Part shown: piece after piece, positions 9,485 through 20,079 of the stretch | Position numbering within the stretch: position 1 is the first letter of the stretch | Layout: each line of letters starts with the position of its first letter | NCBI RefSeq assembly: GCF_002926165.1 | Contig: NZ_MAGP01000107.1 | Coordinates: 1 to 64,000 of the forward strand | Source: Micromonospora chalcea | GTDB taxonomy: Bacteria; Actinomycetota; Actinomycetes; Mycobacteriales; Micromonosporaceae | Direction: 5' to 3' | DNA: 64,000 nucleotides | The notes under the pieces: generated by a model | Seen by the model: the letters and a program-made list of their open reading frames with translations, nothing else | Told to the model about the DNA's origin: nothing | The model's database searches: none | Position numbers and translations under genes: made by a program

Positions 9485-9598
9485 TCAGCCCTGGCGCTGC
9501 TTGTGGCGCGGGTCGGTGCAGATGACCATGACCCGGCCGTGCCGGCGGATCACCCGGCACTTGTTGCAGATCCTCTTGACGCTCGGCTTGACCTTCAC
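9485..9598 (-). CDS. rpmJ: 50S ribosomal protein L36
   Basis: 37 aa, zinc-ribbon type (CNKC...C..DPRH), ending [12 protein letters not shown] choose the GTG at 9596-9598, which gives the standard 37-residue [14 protein letters not shown] form; an in-frame ATG five codons upstream (MGSKAT) would add an unusual extension and includes the GGAAGTAAGG ribosome binding sequence. Confidence 0.95.
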   Translation of the reverse strand: MKVKPSVKRICNKCRVIRRHGRVMVICTDPRHKQRQG

Positions 9599-9690
9599 GG
9601 TTGCCTTACTTCCCATCTGGCCCGGAGGCGCGACGCAGCGCGACCCGGACGTCGAAGACGGACACGGGAACGTCCCGGCCGCCGTCAGGC

Positions 9691-9912
9691 TTACTTGTAG
9701 CGGTAGACGATGCGCCCGCGGGTCAGGTCGTACGGCGAGAGTTCGACGACGACCCGGTCCTCCGGCAGGATGCGGATGTAGTGCTGCCGCATCTTGCCGC
9801 TGATGTGAGCCAGCACCTTGTGACCGTTCGCGAGCTCCACCCGGAACATGGCGTTCGGCAGGGGCTCGATGACCCGACCCTCGATCTCGATGGCTCCGTC
9901 TTTTTTCGGCAT
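9691..9912 (-). CDS. infA: Translation initiation factor IF-1
   Basis: 73 aa, a single OB-fold: [20 protein letters not shown] through [16 protein letters not shown]. Standard IF-1 length. First gene of the alpha operon, 92 bases before rpmJ and about 150 bases downstream of a good promoter match. Confidence 0.98.
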   Translation of the reverse strand: MPKKDGAIEIEGRVIEPLPNAMFRVELANGHKVLAHISGKMRQHYIRILPEDRVVVELSPYDLTRGRIVYRYK

Positions 9913-10068
9913 GTCCTCCGCTGTCCTGACGTCGGTTACTCCGGACGGCCCACAACGTCTTACACGGGAGAACTGACCAAGATCAGGAAACCCGCGCCAG
10001 CCGCGGCTCCGACTCCCACCGAAGCGCAGGGTGGGCATGGCGGAGTGGACGCTGTGCGCCGATCTGAA

Positions 10069-10098
10069 AGTGTACGCCGACCCGCGCGCGCTCGCCAA
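10069..10098 (-). promoter_or_regulatory. Predicted promoter of the infA (alpha) operon
   Basis: On the minus strand TTGGCG (10093-10098), an 18-base spacer and TACACT (10069-10074) match a housekeeping sigma promoter. This would give a leader of about 150 bases before infA. The rest of the 231-base gap shows no gene. Confidence 0.5.
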
Positions 10099-10144
10099 AC
10101 CGACCGGCGGGACCGTCACCCGCAGGGCGTGAATATGACGCAGC

Positions 10145-10681
10145 TCACGTCTCCGGCAGCTCCCGCTTCGCCCGGCGGCGCGCCTCCCGCTCGACCTGCT
10201 TGCGCCGCCGGCGCTCCGCGTCCTTCTCCGGCGCGCCGTGCGCCAGCCCCTGGATCGTCTGGTAGAGCACCACGGCGCCCCACGGGCCGAGCACCCAGAT
10301 CGGCCAGTAGTCGTCGAACTCGCCCTCACCCAGCTGGGAGACGAACCAGATCGCGGTGAGGATCAGGGCCACCTTCAGCCAGGGCCCCCACACCCCCAGC
10401 AGCCAGACGCTGCGCGTGCTCACGGCCGCCTGGTCCCGATCAACCGCCGGGCTCTTCCCGGCCGTGCGCGGAGCCGGCAGCGAAGTCTCCGCCGGCCGGG
10501 AACCGGGCAGGTCGGTCAGCAGCTCGTCCAGCTCGCCGTAGGTCTTCGCCCCGTACGCCCGGCGCAGCCGCTCGTCGTACTCGTTCAGGTCGAGCCGGCC
10601 CTCGTTCAGCGCCGCCCGGAGACGATCCGCGGTGGCCTCCCGGTCCGCGTCGGCCGCCCGCATCCGGTTGCGCTCATCCAT
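10145..10681 (-). CDS. DUF1707 (SHOCT-like) membrane protein
   Basis: 178 aa. The N-terminal 60 residues ([28 protein letters not shown]) match the DUF1707 domain found in many actinobacterial membrane proteins. Two hydrophobic segments follow ([21 protein letters not shown] and [18 protein letters not shown]), then a strongly basic tail ([19 protein letters not shown]) that should be cytoplasmic. An in-frame ATG at 10693 is an alternative start; neither has a clear ribosome binding site. Directly downstream of map, probably the last gene of the secY-adk-map transcript. Function unknown. Confidence 0.8.
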   Translation of the reverse strand: MDERNRMRAADADREATADRLRAALNEGRLDLNEYDERLRRAYGAKTYGELDELLTDLPGSRPAETSLPAPRTAGKSPAVDRDQAAVSTRSVWLLGVWGPWLKVALILTAIWFVSQLGEGEFDDYWPIWVLGPWGAVVLYQTIQGLAHGAPEKDAERRRRKQVEREARRRAKRELPET

Positions 10682-10746
10682 GGGAGCAAGCATGTCATCC
10701 GGCCGCCAGGCCCGCAGCACGGCGCCCGGGAAGGGCGTGCGCCCGC

Positions 10747-11601
10747 TCAGACCGCCGGAGAGTCGACAGACGTCTGCCGGGCGGTCACCAGGTCGCCCAG
10801 GCGACCCCGTCCGCCGTCCTCGGCGGTCAGCACCCACACGCCGTCGTCCAGCAGCGCCATCGAGTGCTCCACGTGCACCGCCATGGAGCCGTCCCGGGTC
10901 ACCACGGTCCAGCCGTCGGCCAGCTCGACCGTACGCGGCGAACCCATGGTGATCATCGGCTCGATGGCGAGCGCCAGGCCCGGCACCAGACGCGGCCCCT
11001 TGCCGGGGCGCCCGTGGTTGAGCACATGCGGGTCCTGGTGCATCTCGGTGCCGATGCCGTGACCGCCGTAGCCGTCGACGATGCCGTACCGGCCGCCCTT
11101 GCGGACCGCGCTCTCGACCGCGTGGGAGATGTCGGTGAGCCGGCCCTTGCCCGAGGCCGCCCCGCGCGCCGCCGCCGCGATCCCGGCCCACATCGCGTCC
11201 TCGGCCACCGCCGTCATCCTCAGCAGCGCCGGGTCGACCTCGCCGACCGGCACCGTGACGGCCGCGTCGCCGTGCCAGCCGTCCAGCACCGCGCCGCAGT
11301 CGATCGAGATCAGGTCACCCTCGCGCAGCACCTGCTGGGGCGACGGGATGGCGTGCACCACCTGCTGGTTGACCGAGGAGCAGATCGACGCCGGGAAGCC
11401 GTGGTAGCCCTTGAAGGACGGCACCGCGCCGGCCTCGCGGATCGTCGACTCGGCGATCGCGTCCAGGTCTGCCGTCGACACGCCCGGCGCCACCGCTTCC
11501 CGCATCCGGCGCAGGGCACGGGCGACGACCAGACCGGCGGCCCGCATCAGCTCGATCTGCTCGGGGGTCTTCAGCTGGATGTCCAGCTGGTGACGGCGCA
11601 T
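10747..11601 (-). CDS. map: Type I methionine aminopeptidase
   Basis: 284-aa metalloprotease that removes the initiator Met from nascent proteins. The pita-bread fold metal ligands are visible in order: Asp in SIDCGAVLDGWHGDAAVT (two Asp), His in GYGGHGIGTEMH, Glu in LALAIEPM and Glu in VHVEHSM. The start MRRHQLDIQLKT is chosen because it precedes the conserved TPEQIELMRAAG; GAAAGG lies upstream. The C-terminal 20 residues run past the usual end of the fold. Third gene of the secY-adk-map group. Confidence 0.95.
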   Translation of the reverse strand: MRRHQLDIQLKTPEQIELMRAAGLVVARALRRMREAVAPGVSTADLDAIAESTIREAGAVPSFKGYHGFPASICSSVNQQVVHAIPSPQQVLREGDLISIDCGAVLDGWHGDAAVTVPVGEVDPALLRMTAVAEDAMWAGIAAAARGAASGKGRLTDISHAVESAVRKGGRYGIVDGYGGHGIGTEMHQDPHVLNHGRPGKGPRLVPGLALAIEPMITMGSPRTVELADGWTVVTRDGSMAVHVEHSMALLDDGVWVLTAEDGGRGRLGDLVTARQTSVDSPAV

Positions 11602-11698
11602 GGTGGTGGTTACCTTTCGTCGCGCGTACGCGGAGCAGCGGGGCACGTCGCACGTACCCCGCTGTTCGCACTCTATCCGCCGGGTGGCGGGTGGGACC

Positions 11699-12352
11699 TC
11701 AGCCGCCGTACGAGCGCAGCGCGTCGATGGCGCGGACGGTGACGTCCTCCACCGGACCGGTCGCGTCGATGCCGACCAGCTTGCCCTGGGCGCCGTAGTA
11801 GTCGACCAGCGGCGCGGTCTTCTCGGCGTACTCGCGCAGCCGGGCGGCGATGGTCTCCGGCTTGTCGTCGTCCCGCTGGAACAGCTCCGCGCCGCAGCGG
11901 TCGCAGATGCCCTCCCGGCTGGTCGCGTCGAACTCGACGTGCCAGATCTTGCCGCAGCCCCGGCAGGTGCGCCGGCCGGACAGCCGCCGGATCACCTCGT
12001 CGTCGTCGACGACCAGTTCCAGGACCAGGTCCAGCGCGGTGCCGAGGTCGGCGAGGAGCTTGTCCAGCGCGGCGGCCTGCGGCGTGGTCCGCGGGAAGCC
12101 GTCGAGCAGGAAGCCCTCGCTCGCGTCCGGCTCGGCGAGCCGGTCACGCACCATGTTGATGGTGACCTCGTCCGGGACCAGCTTGCCGGCGTCCATGTAC
12201 CGCTTGGCCTCGACTCCCAGGGGCGTGCCCTGGGAGACGTTCGCCCGGAAGATGTCACCGGTCGAGATCTTCGGCACCGAGAGGTGAGCGGCGATGAACT
12301 CCGCCTGTGTGCCTTTGCCCGCGCCCGGCGGGCCAACCAGAACGAGTCGCAT
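11699..12352 (-). CDS. adk: Adenylate kinase
   Basis: 217 aa, [20 protein letters not shown] with the P-loop GPPGAGKGT. The long LID domain carries a four-Cys zinc site (CRGC...CDRC), the Gram-positive-type form. DGFPRT is present. Its ATG abuts the secY stop with no intervening base, so translation is probably coupled. Confidence 0.98.
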   Translation of the reverse strand: MRLVLVGPPGAGKGTQAEFIAAHLSVPKISTGDIFRANVSQGTPLGVEAKRYMDAGKLVPDEVTINMVRDRLAEPDASEGFLLDGFPRTTPQAAALDKLLADLGTALDLVLELVVDDDEVIRRLSGRRTCRGCGKIWHVEFDATSREGICDRCGAELFQRDDDKPETIAARLREYAEKTAPLVDYYGAQGKLVGIDATGPVEDVTVRAIDALRSYGG

Positions 12353-13681
12353 CTACCGCAGGAACCCTTCGTAGTTCCGCTGCATGAGTTGGCTTTCGAT
12401 CTGCTTCACGGTCTCCAGACCGACGCCAACCATGATCAGCACAGCGGTGCCGCCGAACGGGAAGTTCTGGAACTGCTGGTTGTCCAGCCAGATGAAGAAG
12501 AAGTTCGGCAGGATCGCGACGATGCCCAGGTAGAGCGCGCCCGGCAGGGTGATCCGGCTGAGGATGAAGTCGAGGTACTCGGCGGTCGGCTTGCCGGGGC
12601 GGATACCCGGCACGAAGCCGCCGTACTTCTTCATGTTGTCCGCGACCTCGGTCGGGTTGAACGTGATCGACACGTAGAAGTACGTGAAGAAGATGATCAG
12701 CAGGAAGTAGATCGCGATGTGCTCCGGCGCGCTCGCCTTCACGATGTGGTTCTGGATCCACGCCTGGACCTTGCCCGGGTCGTTCTGATCGAAGAACTGG
12801 AGCGCGAGCTGCGGCAGGTAGAGCAGCGACGAGGCGAAGATGACCGGGATGACGCCGGCCTGGTTCACCTTCAGCGGGATGTAGGTCGACGTGCCGCCGT
12901 ACATCCGCCGGCCGATCATGCGCTTGGCGTACTGCACCGGGATGCGGCGCTGCGCCTGCTCGATGAACGTGACAGCGGTGATGACCACCAGCACCAGGGC
13001 GATGACGAGGAGGAACATCCCCCAGCCCTTGGTGGTCTTGATCTTCCAGCCCTCACTGGGGAGCCGGGCCGCGATCGAGGTGAAGATCAGCACGGACATG
13101 CCGTTGCCGACGCCCCGGTCGGTGATCAGCTCGCCGAGCCACATCACCACGCCGGTGCCGGCGGTCATGGTCATGACCAGGATCGTCAGCGTCAGCCAGT
13201 CCGGGATGCCGGTGCCGCGGGGCACGATCGGGAACTGGTCGCACTGATTGTTGAACAGCTGCCCGGAGCGGGCCAGCGCCACGAACGCCGAGGCCTGCAG
13301 AACGCCCAGACCCAGCGTCAGGTAGCGGGTGTACTGCGTGATCTTGGCCTGCCCGGCCTGGCCCTCCTTTCGGAGCTGCTCCAGGCGCGGGATCACCACC
13401 GTCAGCAGCTGCAGGATGATCGACGCGGTGATGTAGGGCATGATGCCCAGCGCGAAGACCGAGAGCTGGAGCAGCGCGCCACCGGAGAAGAGATCCAGCA
13501 GGTTGAGCACGCCGGTGCTGCCACCCTGGATGGTGTCGAGACACTTCTGCACGTTGCCGTACGAGACGCCTGGGCTGGGCATCGTGGCGCCCAGCCGGTA
13601 GACCGCGATGATGCCTACTGTGAACAGCAGCTTCTTGCGCAGGTCAGGCGTACGGAACGCACTGAGAAAGGCGGACAGCAA
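12353..13681 (-). CDS. secY: Preprotein translocase subunit SecY
   Basis: 442-aa channel subunit of the Sec translocon with ten membrane segments. Family features are SPGVSYGNVQ near the plug, LGIMPYITASIILQLL (TM2) and FFTYFYVSITFNPTEVADNMKKYGGFVPGIRPG. Complete. It is separated from rplO by a 239-base gap holding a strong hairpin, so it may have its own promoter. Confidence 0.98.
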   Translation of the reverse strand: MLSAFLSAFRTPDLRKKLLFTVGIIAVYRLGATMPSPGVSYGNVQKCLDTIQGGSTGVLNLLDLFSGGALLQLSVFALGIMPYITASIILQLLTVVIPRLEQLRKEGQAGQAKITQYTRYLTLGLGVLQASAFVALARSGQLFNNQCDQFPIVPRGTGIPDWLTLTILVMTMTAGTGVVMWLGELITDRGVGNGMSVLIFTSIAARLPSEGWKIKTTKGWGMFLLVIALVLVVITAVTFIEQAQRRIPVQYAKRMIGRRMYGGTSTYIPLKVNQAGVIPVIFASSLLYLPQLALQFFDQNDPGKVQAWIQNHIVKASAPEHIAIYFLLIIFFTYFYVSITFNPTEVADNMKKYGGFVPGIRPGKPTAEYLDFILSRITLPGALYLGIVAILPNFFFIWLDNQQFQNFPFGGTAVLIMVGVGLETVKQIESQLMQRNYEGFLR

Positions 13682-13868
13682 CTTCTTCCTCCTGCGCGAC
13701 GCGGGCCGCCGGTGACGAATCCTGGCGGGGCGGGGTGGTGTGGCCGGGCGGCGTGCCCGGATTCCATGGCTGGGAACGGACTCTAACAGTCCGATCCCCC
13801 TCCGGGCAGATGTGCCCGGCTACATAAAACGAATCCGATGTTACCCGGCGCACACGTGGCCGGTAGAC

Positions 13869-13910
13869 CATGGCGCCCGCCCAGTTGCGAACAACTGAGC
13901 GGGCGCCATG
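13869..13910 (-). terminator. Hairpin between rplO and secY
   Basis: A 12-bp stem CATGGCGCCCGC/GCGGGCGCCATG (13869-13880 with 13899-13910) extends through a one-base mismatch into CAGTTG-CGAA-CAACTG. This is 18 paired bases in all, starting 10 bases after the rplO stop. There is no U-run, common for actinobacterial terminators. It probably ends or attenuates the spc transcript before secY. Confidence 0.65.
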
Positions 13911-13919
13911 AACATCGCC

Positions 13920-14363
13920 TTACAGCTCGGTGACCGAGCCACCGGCGGCGGTGATCTTCTCCTTGGCCGACGCGCTGAACGCGTGCGCCGAGACCTGGAG
14001 AGACACGCCACCGAGGTCGCCGGTGCCGAGCACCTTGACCGGGTGACCCTTGCGGACCGCGCCGGCCTCGACCAGCTCGACCGGGCCGACCTGGCCGCCG
14101 TTCGGGAACAGCTCGGCCAGCCGGTCCAGGTTGACCACCTGGAACACGACCTTGAACTTGTTCTTGAAGCCCTTCATCTTCGGCAGGCGCATGTGGATGG
14201 GCATCTGCCCACCCTCGAACGCCGGCGAGATGTTCTTCCGGGCCTTCGAACCCTTGGTACCGCGACCGGCGGTCTTGCCCTTCGAGCCCTCACCGCGACC
14301 CACGCGGGTCTTGTCGGTCTTGGCACCCGGAGCCGGACGCAGGTGGTGCACCTTGATCGTCAT
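13920..14363 (-). CDS. rplO: 50S ribosomal protein L15
   Basis: 147 aa: [20 protein letters not shown], the [21 protein letters not shown] glycine-rich motif and the L15 C-terminus [19 protein letters not shown]. The ATG shares one base with the rpmD stop (TAATG), so the two are translationally coupled. Confidence 0.98.
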   Translation of the reverse strand: MTIKVHHLRPAPGAKTDKTRVGRGEGSKGKTAGRGTKGSKARKNISPAFEGGQMPIHMRLPKMKGFKNKFKVVFQVVNLDRLAELFPNGGQVGPVELVEAGAVRKGHPVKVLGTGDLGGVSLQVSAHAFSASAKEKITAAGGSVTEL

Positions 14364-14545
14364 TACTCGACCTCCTCGACCTTCACGAGGTGGTTGACCG
14401 TGAAGATCATGCCGCGGATCTCCGGCCGGTCCTCCTTGACCACCACGTCGTTGATCCGCTTGAGACCGAGCGAACGCAGCGAGTCACGCTGGTTCTTCTT
14501 GGTCCCGATCTCGGACCGGACCTGGGTGACCTTCAGGCGTGCCAT
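14363..14545 (-). CDS. rpmD: 50S ribosomal protein L30
   Basis: 60 aa, [20 protein letters not shown], with [11 protein letters not shown]. The start is fixed by the one-base overlap with the rpsE stop (TGATG) and by family length. Confidence 0.97.
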   Translation of the reverse strand: MARLKVTQVRSEIGTKKNQRDSLRSLGLKRINDVVVKEDRPEIRGMIFTVNHLVKVEEVE

Positions 14546-15159
14546 CAGGACGCCACCCCCGCCCGCGACGCCAGCATGGCGGCCGGCGCGACGTCCTCGA
14601 CCGGCAGACCACGACGGGCCGCGACCTGCTCCGGGGACTCGAGCCCCTTCAGGGCCGCCACCGTGGCGTGCACGATGTTGATCGGGTTGGACGAGCCGAG
14701 GCTCTTGGAGAGCACGTCGTGGATGCCCGCGCACTCCAGCACGGCACGCACCGGACCACCGGCGATGACACCCGTACCGGCGGAGGCCGGCTTGAGCAGC
14801 ACCACACCGGCCGCGTCCTCGCCCGTGACCGGGTGCGGGATCGACTGACCGATCCGCGGCACCTTGAAGAAGTGCTTCTTGGCCTCCTCGACACCCTTGG
14901 CGATCGCCGCGGGCACCTCCTTGGCCTTTCCGTAGCCCACACCGACGGTGCCGTCGCCGTCGCCCACGATCACCAGGGCGGTGAAGCTGAAGCGACGACC
15001 ACCCTTCACGACCTTGGCGACGCGGTTGATCGCGACGACCCGCTCGAGGTGCGGGGTCTTCTCGACGGGCGCGTTTCCGCGGCCGCCCTCACGGCGGTTG
15101 TCGCGGCGACCACCCTCGTTGCCACCGGACCCGCCGCCACGGCGCTGTTGACCTGGCAT
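14545..15159 (-). CDS. rpsE: 30S ribosomal protein S5
   Basis: 204 aa. A 40-residue glycine/arginine-rich N-terminal extension ([20 protein letters not shown]) precedes the conserved [20 protein letters not shown] double-stranded-RNA-binding domain and [15 protein letters not shown]. Such extensions are usual in actinobacterial S5. Confidence 0.98.
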   Translation of the reverse strand: MPGQQRRGGGSGGNEGGRRDNRREGGRGNAPVEKTPHLERVVAINRVAKVVKGGRRFSFTALVIVGDGDGTVGVGYGKAKEVPAAIAKGVEEAKKHFFKVPRIGQSIPHPVTGEDAAGVVLLKPASAGTGVIAGGPVRAVLECAGIHDVLSKSLGSSNPINIVHATVAALKGLESPEQVAARRGLPVEDVAPAAMLASRAGVAS

Positions 15160-15192
15160 CAGCAGCCTTCCTTCTCTCTCGTGACGGGGTTT

Positions 15193-15582
15193 CTAGAACT
15201 CGAGCCCGGCTTCGCGGGCGGCGTCGGCAAGCGCGGCGACACGCCCCGCGTACCGGTTGCCACCGCGGTCGAAGACGACCTTCGAGACGCCGGCGGCCTT
15301 GGCGCGCTCGGCGAGCAGGGCGCCGACCTTGCCGGCCAGGGCGCTCTTGTCGCCCTCGGCGCCGCGCAGCGAGGCGTCCATGGTCGAGGCCGACGCCAGG
15401 GTGTGACCCTTGGTGTCGTCCACGACCTGGGCCACCATGTGCCGCAGGGAGCGGGTGACGACGAGGCGGGGACGCTCGGCGGTGCCGCTGACGTTCTTGC
15501 GGACCCGGAAGTGCCGACGCGCACGCCCGACGGCACGCTTGGCGGCGACGCCGCGGCGGCGCTTGAGCAGCGTGGCGCTCAC
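15193..15582 (-). CDS. rplR: 50S ribosomal protein L18
   Basis: 129 aa: [20 protein letters not shown] at the N-terminus and [20 protein letters not shown] near the end, the 5S rRNA-binding L18 pattern. Located in spc operon order between rplF and rpsE. Confidence 0.98.
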   Translation of the reverse strand: MSATLLKRRRGVAAKRAVGRARRHFRVRKNVSGTAERPRLVVTRSLRHMVAQVVDDTKGHTLASASTMDASLRGAEGDKSALAGKVGALLAERAKAAGVSKVVFDRGGNRYAGRVAALADAAREAGLEF

Positions 15583-15649
15583 TTCTTACCTGCCTTTCTC
15601 ACGGCCTCACGGCCGGCGGACGACCTCGCCCGGGTGTTGATGGCCGCGG

Positions 15650-16192
15650 TCACTTCTTGCCCGCCTTACCAGCCTTGCGGCGGATGACCTCGCCCTGGTA
15701 CTTCACGCCCTTGCCCTTGTAGGGCTCCGGCGGGCGGATCTTCCGGATGTTGGCGGCGACCTCACCGACCTGCTGCTTGTCGATGCCGGCCACGTGGAAC
15801 AGCGTCGGCTTCTCGACCGTGAAGGTGATGCCCTCCGGCGCCGGCACGAGGACCGGGTGCGAGAACCCGAGCGCGAACTCCAGGTCCTTGCCCTTGGCGG
15901 TCACGCGGTAACCGGTGCCGGCGATCTCCAGGCTCTTGCGGTAGCCCTCGGTCACGCCGACGATCATGTTGGCCACCAGCGTCCGGCTCAGGCCGTGCAG
16001 CTCCTTGGCCTTGCGCTCGTCGTTGGGCCGGTTGACGTGCAGCTCGCCGTCCTCGCCCCGCTCCGCCGTGATCGGCTCGGCCAGCACGTGGCTCAGTTCG
16101 CCCTTGGGGCCCTTGACCTTGACGGTCCGGCCGTCGATCGTGATGTCGACGCCGGCAGGCACCGGGATCGACTTACGTCCAATACGCGACAT
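15650..16192 (-). CDS. rplF: 50S ribosomal protein L6
   Basis: 180 aa starting [20 protein letters not shown] and ending [20 protein letters not shown]. The in-frame upstream 16 codons are excluded because MSRIGRKPI is the standard start. Both L6 sub-domains are present. Confidence 0.98.
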   Translation of the reverse strand: MSRIGRKSIPVPAGVDITIDGRTVKVKGPKGELSHVLAEPITAERGEDGELHVNRPNDERKAKELHGLSRTLVANMIVGVTEGYRKSLEIAGTGYRVTAKGKDLEFALGFSHPVLVPAPEGITFTVEKPTLFHVAGIDKQQVGEVAANIRKIRPPEPYKGKGVKYQGEVIRRKAGKAGKK

Positions 16193-16208
16193 TTCTACCT
16201 GTCTCCCG

Positions 16209-16616
16209 TTACCAGACGAAGGCGAGGACTTCCCCGCCAACGCTCCGCTTGCGGGCCTGCCGGTCGGTGAGCAGCCCCTGGGACGTCGAAATGATCGCCA
16301 CGCCCAGCCCGCCGAGCACCCGCGGGAGCCCGTCCGACTTGGCGTACACCCGGAGACCGGGCTTGGACACGCGCTTGATGCCGGCCAGGCTCCGCTCGCG
16401 GTTCTGGCCGTACTTCAGCTCGACGACCAGTCGCTTGCCGACGGCGCCCTCCTCGGGCTCCTCGACCGACCAGGTGGCGATGTAACCCTCGGCCTTGAGG
16501 ACCTCGGCGATGTTCGCCTTGATCTTCGAGTAGGGCATCGTCACCCGGTCGTGGTACGCCTGGTTGGCGTTACGCAGACGCGTGAGCATGTCTGCGATCG
16601 GGTCGGTCATCGTCAT
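16209..16616 (-). CDS. rpsH: 30S ribosomal protein S8
   Basis: 135 aa, [20 protein letters not shown] through [20 protein letters not shown], complete. S8 is the translational autoregulator of spc operons in many bacteria; nothing in this sequence shows whether that holds here. Confidence 0.98.
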   Translation of the reverse strand: MTMTDPIADMLTRLRNANQAYHDRVTMPYSKIKANIAEVLKAEGYIATWSVEEPEEGAVGKRLVVELKYGQNRERSLAGIKRVSKPGLRVYAKSDGLPRVLGGLGVAIISTSQGLLTDRQARKRSVGGEVLAFVW

Positions 16617-16714
16617 GAAAACTCGTCAACCTTTCTCGCCGGGGTTCCCCGGGCCAGGCCCGGGGCCTACGGCGAAGAGACAGTTCAGCTGACGCGCCGG
16701 AGCGCGCCGGGCTA

Positions 16715-16900
16715 TTACCAGGAAGCCTTGGACACGCCGGGCAGCTCACCGCGGTGGGCCATCTCCCGGATGCACACCCGGCAGAGACCGAACTTGCGGT
16801 AGACCGCCTTCGGACGCCCGCACCGCTGGCAGCGGGTGTACGCGCGAACCGAGAACTTCGGCTTCGCGGCCGCCTTGAGGATCAGCGCCTTCTTGGCCAT
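16715..16900 (-). CDS. rpsZ: 30S ribosomal protein S14 type Z
   Basis: 61 aa short zinc-binding S14 with CQRC and CRVC Cys pairs. The S10-spc copy in actinobacteria is this zinc form; a zinc-independent paralogue is usually encoded elsewhere. It starts 1 base after rplE ends. Confidence 0.96.
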   Translation of the reverse strand: MAKKALILKAAAKPKFSVRAYTRCQRCGRPKAVYRKFGLCRVCIREMAHRGELPGVSKASW

Positions 16901-16901
16901 C

Positions 16902-17471
16902 TCAGTTCTCCTTGAACGGGAAGCCCAGGAGCTTGAGCAGCGCCCGGCCCTCGTCGTCGGTCGTGGCGGTCGTGACCACCGTGATGTCCATGCCCCGCTG
17001 GCGATCGATCTTGTCCTGATCGATCTCGTGGAACACCGACTGCTCGGTCAGGCCGAACGTGTAGTTGCCGTGCCCGTCGAGCTTGCGCCCGTCCAGGCCG
17101 CGGAAGTCGCGGATACGCGGCAGCGCGATCGAGAGCAGCCGGTCCAGGAACTCCCACATCCGGTCGCCACGGAGGGTGACCTTCGCGCCGATCGGCATGC
17201 CCTCGCGGAGCTTGAACTGCGCGATGGACTTGGTGGCCCGCCGGACCTGCGGCTTCTGGCCGGTGATGGTGGCCAGGTCGCGAACGGCCCCGTCGATCAG
17301 CTTGGCGTCGCGAGCAGCCTCGCCGACACCCATGTTGACGACGATCTTGACCAGCCGCGGCACCTGCATCGGGTTGGCGAACTCGAACTGCTTCTGCAGC
17401 TCGGCCACCACCTCGTTGCGGTACCGCTCCTTGAGGCGCGGCAGGGTCTTGGTTTCGGTAGCCGTGGTCAT
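16902..17471 (-). CDS. rplE: 50S ribosomal protein L5
   Basis: 189 aa: [39 protein letters not shown], then [20 protein letters not shown], all L5 landmarks. The ATG overlaps the rplX stop by one base. Confidence 0.98.
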   Translation of the reverse strand: MTTATETKTLPRLKERYRNEVVAELQKQFEFANPMQVPRLVKIVVNMGVGEAARDAKLIDGAVRDLATITGQKPQVRRATKSIAQFKLREGMPIGAKVTLRGDRMWEFLDRLLSIALPRIRDFRGLDGRKLDGHGNYTFGLTEQSVFHEIDQDKIDRQRGMDITVVTTATTDDEGRALLKLLGFPFKEN

Positions 17472-17791
17472 CAGAGGTCCTTACCGGTGCTACGCGCGAT
17501 GCGGACCTTCTGGCCGTTGTCGTCGATCCGGTAGCCGACGCGGGTCGGCTTGCCGTCGGAGTCCAGGACCATCACGTTCGAGACGTGGATCGGGGCCTCC
17601 TGGGTGACGATGCCACCGGTCTTGGCGCCACGCTGGGTGGTGCTGATACGGGTGTGCTTCTTGACCCGGTTCACGCCCTCGACCAGGACCTTGTCCTGCC
17701 GCGGGTAGGCCGCGATGACCTTGCCCTTGGCACCCTTGTCCTTGCCGGCGATGACGACGACCGTGTCGCCCTTCTTGACCTTCACGGTCAC
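17471..17791 (-). CDS. rplX: 50S ribosomal protein L24
   Basis: 106 aa KOW-domain protein, [20 protein letters not shown]. Two GTG starts compete. The GTG at 17789-17791 gives a four-base GTGA overlap with the rplN stop and sits 4 bases from GGAGG. The GTG at 17783-17785 sits 10 bases from it and gives the more usual N-terminus VKVKKGDT. I report the longer form. Confidence 0.93.
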   Translation of the reverse strand: MTVKVKKGDTVVVIAGKDKGAKGKVIAAYPRQDKVLVEGVNRVKKHTRISTTQRGAKTGGIVTQEAPIHVSNVMVLDSDGKPTRVGYRIDDNGQKVRIARSTGKDL

Positions 17792-18156
17792 AACACCTCC
17801 GGCGCGAGAGAGATGATCTTCATGAACCGCTTGTCCCGCAGCTCCCGGCCGACCGGGCCGAAGATACGGGTACCGCGCGGGTCCCCACCGTCCTTGATGA
17901 TGACGGCGGCGTTCTCGTCGAAGCGGATGTACGACCCGTCCGGCCGCCGCTTCTCCTTGGCGGTCCGAACGACGACAGCCTTGACGACGTCGCCCTTCTT
18001 CACACCGGCACCGGGGATCGCGTCCTTGACGGTCGCCACGATGACGTCGCCGATGCTCGCGTAGCGCCGACCGGAGCCGCCGAGCACCCGGATGCACAGG
18101 ATCTCCCGGGCACCCGTGTTGTCGGCGACGCGCAGTCGCGACTCCTGCTGAATCAC
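17788..18156 (-). CDS. rplN: 50S ribosomal protein L14
   Basis: 122 aa, [20 protein letters not shown] with the L14 signature [15 protein letters not shown]. Complete. Confidence 0.98.
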   Translation of the reverse strand: MIQQESRLRVADNTGAREILCIRVLGGSGRRYASIGDVIVATVKDAIPGAGVKKGDVVKAVVVRTAKEKRRPDGSYIRFDENAAVIIKDGGDPRGTRIFGPVGRELRDKRFMKIISLAPEVL

Positions 18157-18254
18157 GTCTATCTCCTATGTCTGCCGGTTCTCCGGCCGCTCGGGGCGGC
18201 CGGAGCCTGGCGGAACCTGCGCCCGACCGAGACCCGGCCGAGCTCGAGCCTTCG

Positions 18255-18530
18255 CTACTTGGCCTTCTCGAGGATCTCCACGAGCCGCCAGCGCTTGGTG
18301 GCGGACAGCGGCCGGGTCTCCATGATCAGGACCCGGTCGCCGATGCCGGCCGAGTTCTGCTCGTCGTGCACCTTCAGCTTGCTCGTACGGCGCATGATCT
18401 TGCCGTACAGCGCGTGCTTGACGCGGTCCTCGACCTCGACCACGACGGTCTTGTCCATCTTGTCGCTGACCACGAGGCCCTCGCGAACCTTGCGGCGGGC
18501 CCGCGCGGGGGCGGTGGTGTTCTCACTCAT
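18255..18530 (-). CDS. rpsQ: 30S ribosomal protein S17
   Basis: 91 aa: [20 protein letters not shown] and [20 protein letters not shown]. The ATG overlaps the rpmC stop by four bases. 98 bases separate it from rplN. Confidence 0.98.
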   Translation of the reverse strand: MSENTTAPARARRKVREGLVVSDKMDKTVVVEVEDRVKHALYGKIMRRTSKLKVHDEQNSAGIGDRVLIMETRPLSATKRWRLVEILEKAK

Positions 18531-18763
18531 GATGCAGTCACCTCAGTCGGCGCGGCCGAGAGACCCAGCTCACGCTCACGCATGATCGTGTAGATCCGGG
18601 CGATCTCCCGACGGATGACCTGCAGCCGCCGGTTGTTGTCCAGCTGCCCGGTTGCGGCCTGCACGCGGAGGTTGAACAGCTCCGCCTTAGCCTCGCGCAA
18701 CTTCGTGACCAGCTCCTCCTCGGAGAGCTCACGCAGCTCGGAGGGCTTGACGCCCGCTGCCAT
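18527..18763 (-). CDS. rpmC: 50S ribosomal protein L29
   Basis: 78 aa, [20 protein letters not shown] with [14 protein letters not shown] [20 protein letters not shown]. Both ends overlap neighbours (TGATG with rplP; 4 bases with rpsQ), indicating coupled translation. Confidence 0.97.
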   Translation of the reverse strand: MAAGVKPSELRELSEEELVTKLREAKAELFNLRVQAATGQLDNNRRLQVIRREIARIYTIMRERELGLSAAPTEVTAS

Positions 18764-19188
18764 CAGGATTCACCCACTTCGCGCGTAACAATGCGGCACT
18801 TCATCGGGAGCTTGTGGATCGCGCGACGCATCGCCTCTCGCGCGATCTGCTCGTTGGGGAAGGACATCTCGAAGAGGACCCGCCCCGGCTTCACGTTGGC
18901 GACCCACCACTCGGGCGAACCCTTACCGGAACCCATCCGGGTCTCGGCCGGCTTCTTGGTGAGGGCCTGGTCCGGGAAGATCGTGATCCAGACCTTGCCG
19001 CCACGCTTGATGTGACGGGTCATCGCGATACGCGCCGACTCGATCTGGCGGTTGGTCACGTACGCCGGCTCGAGAGCCTGGATCCCGAACTCGCCGAACA
19101 CCACCCGGTTACCACCCTTGGACGCGCCGCTGCGGTCCGGGTGGTGCGGCTTGCGGAAGCCCTTCGGGGGCTTGCGCGGCATCAGCAT
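18763..19188 (-). CDS. rplP: 50S ribosomal protein L16
   Basis: 141 aa, [40 protein letters not shown] and [20 protein letters not shown] are L16 signatures. Three bases after rpsC. Confidence 0.98.
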
Positions 19189-19191
19189 CTG

Positions 19192-20079
19192 TCAGCCCTC
19201 CTGCTGCGTTTCTGCCGGCTGGTTACCGACCGGAGCCGAGGCGGCTGCGGCGACAGCGCTGCTGTCGACCGGCTCACCGGCCGGCGTCTCCGCCTGCTGC
19301 GCGATGGTGGTCGCGGCAGCCCGGCCGGCCTCGGTGCCACCGGCGGTCGTACCGGACGAGCCCGAGCGGCCACGGCGCGGCCGGTCCGGCCGGTCGCCAC
19401 GGTCGCGGCGCGGGCCGCGCGACGGGGCGTCCATGGCGGGGGCCTCGCGGCCCGGGACGGCGTCGCCCTTGTAGATCCAGACCTTCACGCCGATCCGGCC
19501 GAAGGTGGTACGGGCCTCGAAGAAGCCGTACTCGATGTTGGCCCGCAGCGTGTGCAGCGGAACCCGGCCCTCGCGGTAGAACTCGGTCCGGCTCATCTCG
19601 GCGCCGCCGAGACGGCCCGAGACCTGAACCCGGATGCCCTTGCAGGCGGGGTTCTTCATCGCGGACTGCATCGCCTTGCGCATGGCCCGACGGAAGCTGA
19701 CCCGGCTGGACAGCTGCTCGGCAACGCCCTGGGCGACCAGCTGCGCGTCCGACTCGGGGTTCTTGACCTCGATGATGTTCAGCTGGACCTGCTTGCCGGT
19801 GAGCTTCTCCAGCTCGCCGCGGATCCGGTCGGCCTCCGCACCCTTACGGCCGATGACGATGCCCGGCCGGGCGGTGTGGATGTCGACGCGGACCCGGTCC
19901 CGGGTGCGCTCGATGTCGACCTTGGAGATGCCCGCGCGCTCGAGGCCCTTGGACATCATGCGGCGGATCTTGACGTCCTCGCCGATGTAGTCCTTGTAGA
20001 GCTTGTCCGCGAACCAGCGGGACTTCCAGTCGGTCGAGATGCCGAGCCGGAACCCGGTCGGGTGAACCTTCTGACCCAT
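19192..20079 (-). CDS. rpsC: 30S ribosomal protein S3
   Basis: 295 aa: [20 protein letters not shown], the KH-domain GxxG-type motif [13 protein letters not shown], and [20 protein letters not shown]. After residue 210 there is an 80-residue low-complexity tail rich in Arg/Gly then Ala/Glu, longer than in E. coli but common in actinobacteria. It overlaps the rplV stop by one base. Confidence 0.98.
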   Translation of the reverse strand: MGQKVHPTGFRLGISTDWKSRWFADKLYKDYIGEDVKIRRMMSKGLERAGISKVDIERTRDRVRVDIHTARPGIVIGRKGAEADRIRGELEKLTGKQVQLNIIEVKNPESDAQLVAQGVAEQLSSRVSFRRAMRKAMQSAMKNPACKGIRVQVSGRLGGAEMSRTEFYREGRVPLHTLRANIEYGFFEARTTFGRIGVKVWIYKGDAVPGREAPAMDAPSRGPRRDRGDRPDRPRRGRSGSSGTTAGGTEAGRAAATTIAQQAETPAGEPVDSSAVAAAASAPVGNQPAETQQEG

